DNA of 64,000 nt, from contig CAVTPZ010000015.1 of NCBI GenBank assembly GCA_963736685.1, positions 176,287 to 240,286 on the forward strand, in the 5' to 3' direction. This DNA comes from DASUPK01 sp963736685. GTDB lineage: Bacteria; Actinomycetota; Thermoleophilia; Solirubrobacterales; 70-9. Position numbers and translations under genes: made by a program. How positions within the stretch are numbered: position 1 is the stretch's first letter; every line of letters starts with the position of its first letter. The notes below the pieces were generated by a model, which saw only the letters and a program-made list of their open reading frames with translations, ran no database searches and had not been told where the DNA came from. Below are positions 61,968 through 64,000 of this stretch, in pieces.

Positions 61968-63743
61968 GTTTGTCGTGACGCTCCAAGACACCGGCAACAG
62001 CGGACGATCGGAGGCCGGCTCGACGATGGCGACGAAGACATTCCCCGAGGCGGAGCAGACCGAAGTCGCCGACGAGCGAGACTGAGCGCTCCGCTGGACG
62101 TGCTCCTCACCGAGGCCACCTACAGTCCGCGCCAGCGCTTCTTCGCCGCCGATGCCACGCTCAGGTTCGCGTCGTCGCTGGTGCGCCGACCGCGGTCGGT
62201 TGCCGGCCGGCTGAACGGGTTGGCGCGTGAGCTCGGCCGGGTGGCCGCCGGGGACGCGGAGATCGCGCCGTCCCGCGGCGACCGCCGCTGGAGCGATCCG
62301 TCCTGGACCGAGAACCCCTTCTTCCACCGCCTGATGCAGGCCTACCTGGCGACCGGAACGGCGCTCGACGGCCTGATCCGCGACGCGGACCTCGACCTCC
62401 AGACCGAGCGGCGCGTTCGATTCCCGATCGAGAATCTCCACGACGCATTCTCGCCGGCCAACTTCCCGTGGTCGAACCCTGCAGCGATCCGGTCCGCTGT
62501 CTCAACCCGCGGGGCAAGCTTCGTCCACGGTGCCGAGCAGTTCGCCTCCGACATGCAAGCGCGCCGCGGCTGCCGTCGATGGTCGATACGACCAAGTTCG
62601 AGGTCGGCGGTAATCTCGCGGTCACCCCGGGGTCGGTGATTCACCGGGAGGACGCCTTCGAGCTGATCCACTACGCACCGCAGACCGACGAGGTGCGATC
62701 GGTGCCATTGCTCCTGGTGCCGCCGATGATCAACAAGTTCTACATCGCCGACCTCGCTCCCGGCCGCAGCCTGGTCGAGTACCTGGTCAGCCAGGGCCAG
62801 CAGGTGTTCGTGGTCTCCTGGCGCAACCCCGAGGCCGAGCACGGCAGCTGGGGCCTCGATACCTATGCGGAGGCGATCCTCAGCGGGCTCCACGTCGCCT
62901 GCGCGGTCGGGGAGTCCGAGCAGGCGCACATGCTTGCCTTCTGCGGTGGTGGGATCGCCGGCGCCTGCGCCGCAGGCCACCTGGCGGCGATCGACGAACG
63001 GGACCGGCTCGCTGGGCTGACCCTGGGTGTGTGCGTGCTCGACAACGAGCAGTCCGGGGTCCCGAGCGCGTTCATCAACCGCGACCTCGCACGCGCGGCG
63101 CTCTCGGTCTCCGCCCGGAAGGGCTATCTCGACGGAAGCGCTCTCGCCGAATTGTTCGCCTGGTTGCGGCCCAACGACCTGATCTGGGGCTACGTCGTCA
63201 ACAACTACCTGCTCGGGCAGCGCCCGCCCGCGTTCGACATCCTCTTCTGGAACCAGGACACGACGCGCCTGGCGGCGGGCCTGCACCGCGATTCATCCAG
63301 ATCGCGCTCGACAACCCGCTGGTCGAGGCCAGTGCGCTCGAGCTGCTCGGGACGCCGATCGACCTCGGCCAGGTGACGGTCGACAGCTACGTGGTCGCCG
63401 GGATCTCCGACCACATCACGCCGTGGGAAAACTGTCAGCGCACAGCCCGGATGCTCGGCGGCGACACCCGCTTCGTGCTTTCGACCAGCGGACACATCGC
63501 GGCGATCGTCAATCCGCCGGGAAACCAGAAGGCGAGCTACCGCGTTGCCGAGGAAGGCGAGCACGACGACCCGGATGGGTGGCTCGCGACCGCCGAGAGA
63601 AGCGACCCGGCAGCTGGTGGGAGGACTGGAACACCTGGTTGGCTGAGCGCTCGGGACCGATGCGCGAGGCCCCGCAGCGAGTCGGCAGCCCTGAGTTCAG
63701 GCCCAAGGGAAAGGCCCCGGGCACGTACGTACTGGCGAACTGA
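61957..63743 (+). pseudogene. PHA synthase-like gene, copy 2, four frameshifts
   Basis: About nine-tenths identical to copy 1 but broken by single-base changes: one C lost near 62084 (creating TGA), one G lost near 62556, one C lost near 63292 and one base gained near 63599. The catalytic Cys box (AFCGGGIAGA), Asp (GISDHITPW) and His (STSGHIAAI) are all still encoded, in different frames, and the end KGKAPGTYVLAN is kept. Four shifts in one gene argue for real decay more than for chance error. Confidence 0.88.
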
Positions 63744-63757
63744 CGGACAGCGGGCCG

Positions 63758-64000
63758 ATGAACCTCGTGGACAACCTCACCACGACCACCGGCAGACACG
63801 GTGACCGCGTAGCGCTGAAACTCGACGACGCCGAGCTCAGCTACTCGCAGCTCGACGGAGCCTCGGCACACGTCGCCGGGATGCTCAGGGCGAAGGGCGT
63901 CGGCCCCGGCGACCGCGTCGGGATCATGCTCCCAAACGTTCCCCACTTTCCGATCGCTTACTACGGGATCCTCCGGCTCGGCGCCGTGGTCGTGCCGATG
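63758..64000 (+). CDS. AMP-dependent acyl-CoA synthetase, copy 2, cut by window edge
   Basis: The first 81 codons (MNLVDNLTTTTGRHGDRVAL … YYGILRLGAVVVPM) match the 30113 ligase closely, 14 bases after the phaC copy 2 stop as in copy 1. The rest lies past base 64000. Confidence 0.9.
   Translation, partial: MNLVDNLTTTTGRHGDRVALKLDDAELSYSQLDGASAHVAGMLRAKGVGPGDRVGIMLPNVPHFPIAYYGILRLGAVVVPM

Larger units (their letters stand above)
55867..64000. repeat. Lipid module, second copy, permuted and partly deleted
   Basis: OsmC end fragment, CrtI-like, DUF3556-like, ligase remnant, pucR, then hydrolase, tiny membrane protein, phaC, ligase (cut). The hydrolase-to-Dabb part is missing before CrtI-like, and a new hydrolase-phaC part begins directly after pucR at about 60902-60932. 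Confidence 0.8.

Overview
The window is high-GC bacterial DNA with dense gene packing, frequent GTG/TTG starts and many ATGA-type overlaps. Gene content (PucR-type regulators, HdeD- and DUF7144-type membrane proteins, a DUF3556-like membrane protein, LLM flavin enzymes, GH15 hydrolase, DUF2252, Dabb) points to an actinobacterium, most plausibly of the Thermoleophilia/Solirubrobacterales type. That placement is inference from gene content; there is no rRNA in the window.

Left part (1-21.9 kb) is ordinary chromosome. It holds the 3' part of lon, an HxlR regulator, two flavoenzymes and an NTF2-like protein. Next is a tightly coupled four-gene operon (pterin synthase-like, methyltransferase, GT4 glycosyltransferase, SDR), then a ferredoxin-reductase-like enzyme and an 855-residue DUF4062/STAND protein. 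A molybdenum block follows at 11.4-19.1 kb: moaA (frameshifted), moeA, an unusual single-chain MoaD-MoaE-MoaC fusion, a MogA/MoaB-type protein, a sulfite-oxidase-like Moco enzyme with its flavin reductase, and a divergent TOBE regulator-modA-modB operon with no modC in view. Three secreted or lipid-anchored proteins (one collagen-like) and an HTH-membrane protein close the section.

At 21.9 kb the 3' half of a tRNA gene stands alone, a typical attachment-site scar. To its right lies a mosaic region. After an epimerase, a CMD protein and a ketosynthase pair comes a lipid/polyester module (27.3-39.4 kb): alpha/beta hydrolase, tiny membrane protein, PHA-synthase-like enzyme, acyl-CoA ligase, acyl-CoA dehydrogenase, Dabb protein, CrtI-like oxidoreductase, DUF3556-like membrane protein, second acyl-CoA ligase and PucR regulator. 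Parts of the same module recur at 56.2-64.0 kb in permuted order (CrtI-like, DUF3556-like, ligase remnant, PucR, then hydrolase, tiny protein, phaC, ligase). That copy carries frameshifts and a deletion scar.

Between the two copies (39.5-55.8 kb) is an envelope/stress island. Three families of small proteins occur repeatedly: DUF7144-like 133-residue membrane proteins (three copies), MAASD-type coiled-coil proteins (three copies) and MSLRTTH four-helix membrane proteins (two copies). They are mixed with HdeD-like, DUF1269, UPF0104-type flippase, Usp, CorA, DUF2252, a multipass transporter, GH15 and VIT-like genes. Gene debris (OsmC, histidine kinase and HicA tails) sits at 55.87-56.2 kb, at the edge of the second module copy.

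At least eleven single-base frameshifts are visible, about half of them in G or C runs. Either the sequence carries homopolymer indel errors or several genes, especially in the second module copy, are decaying.
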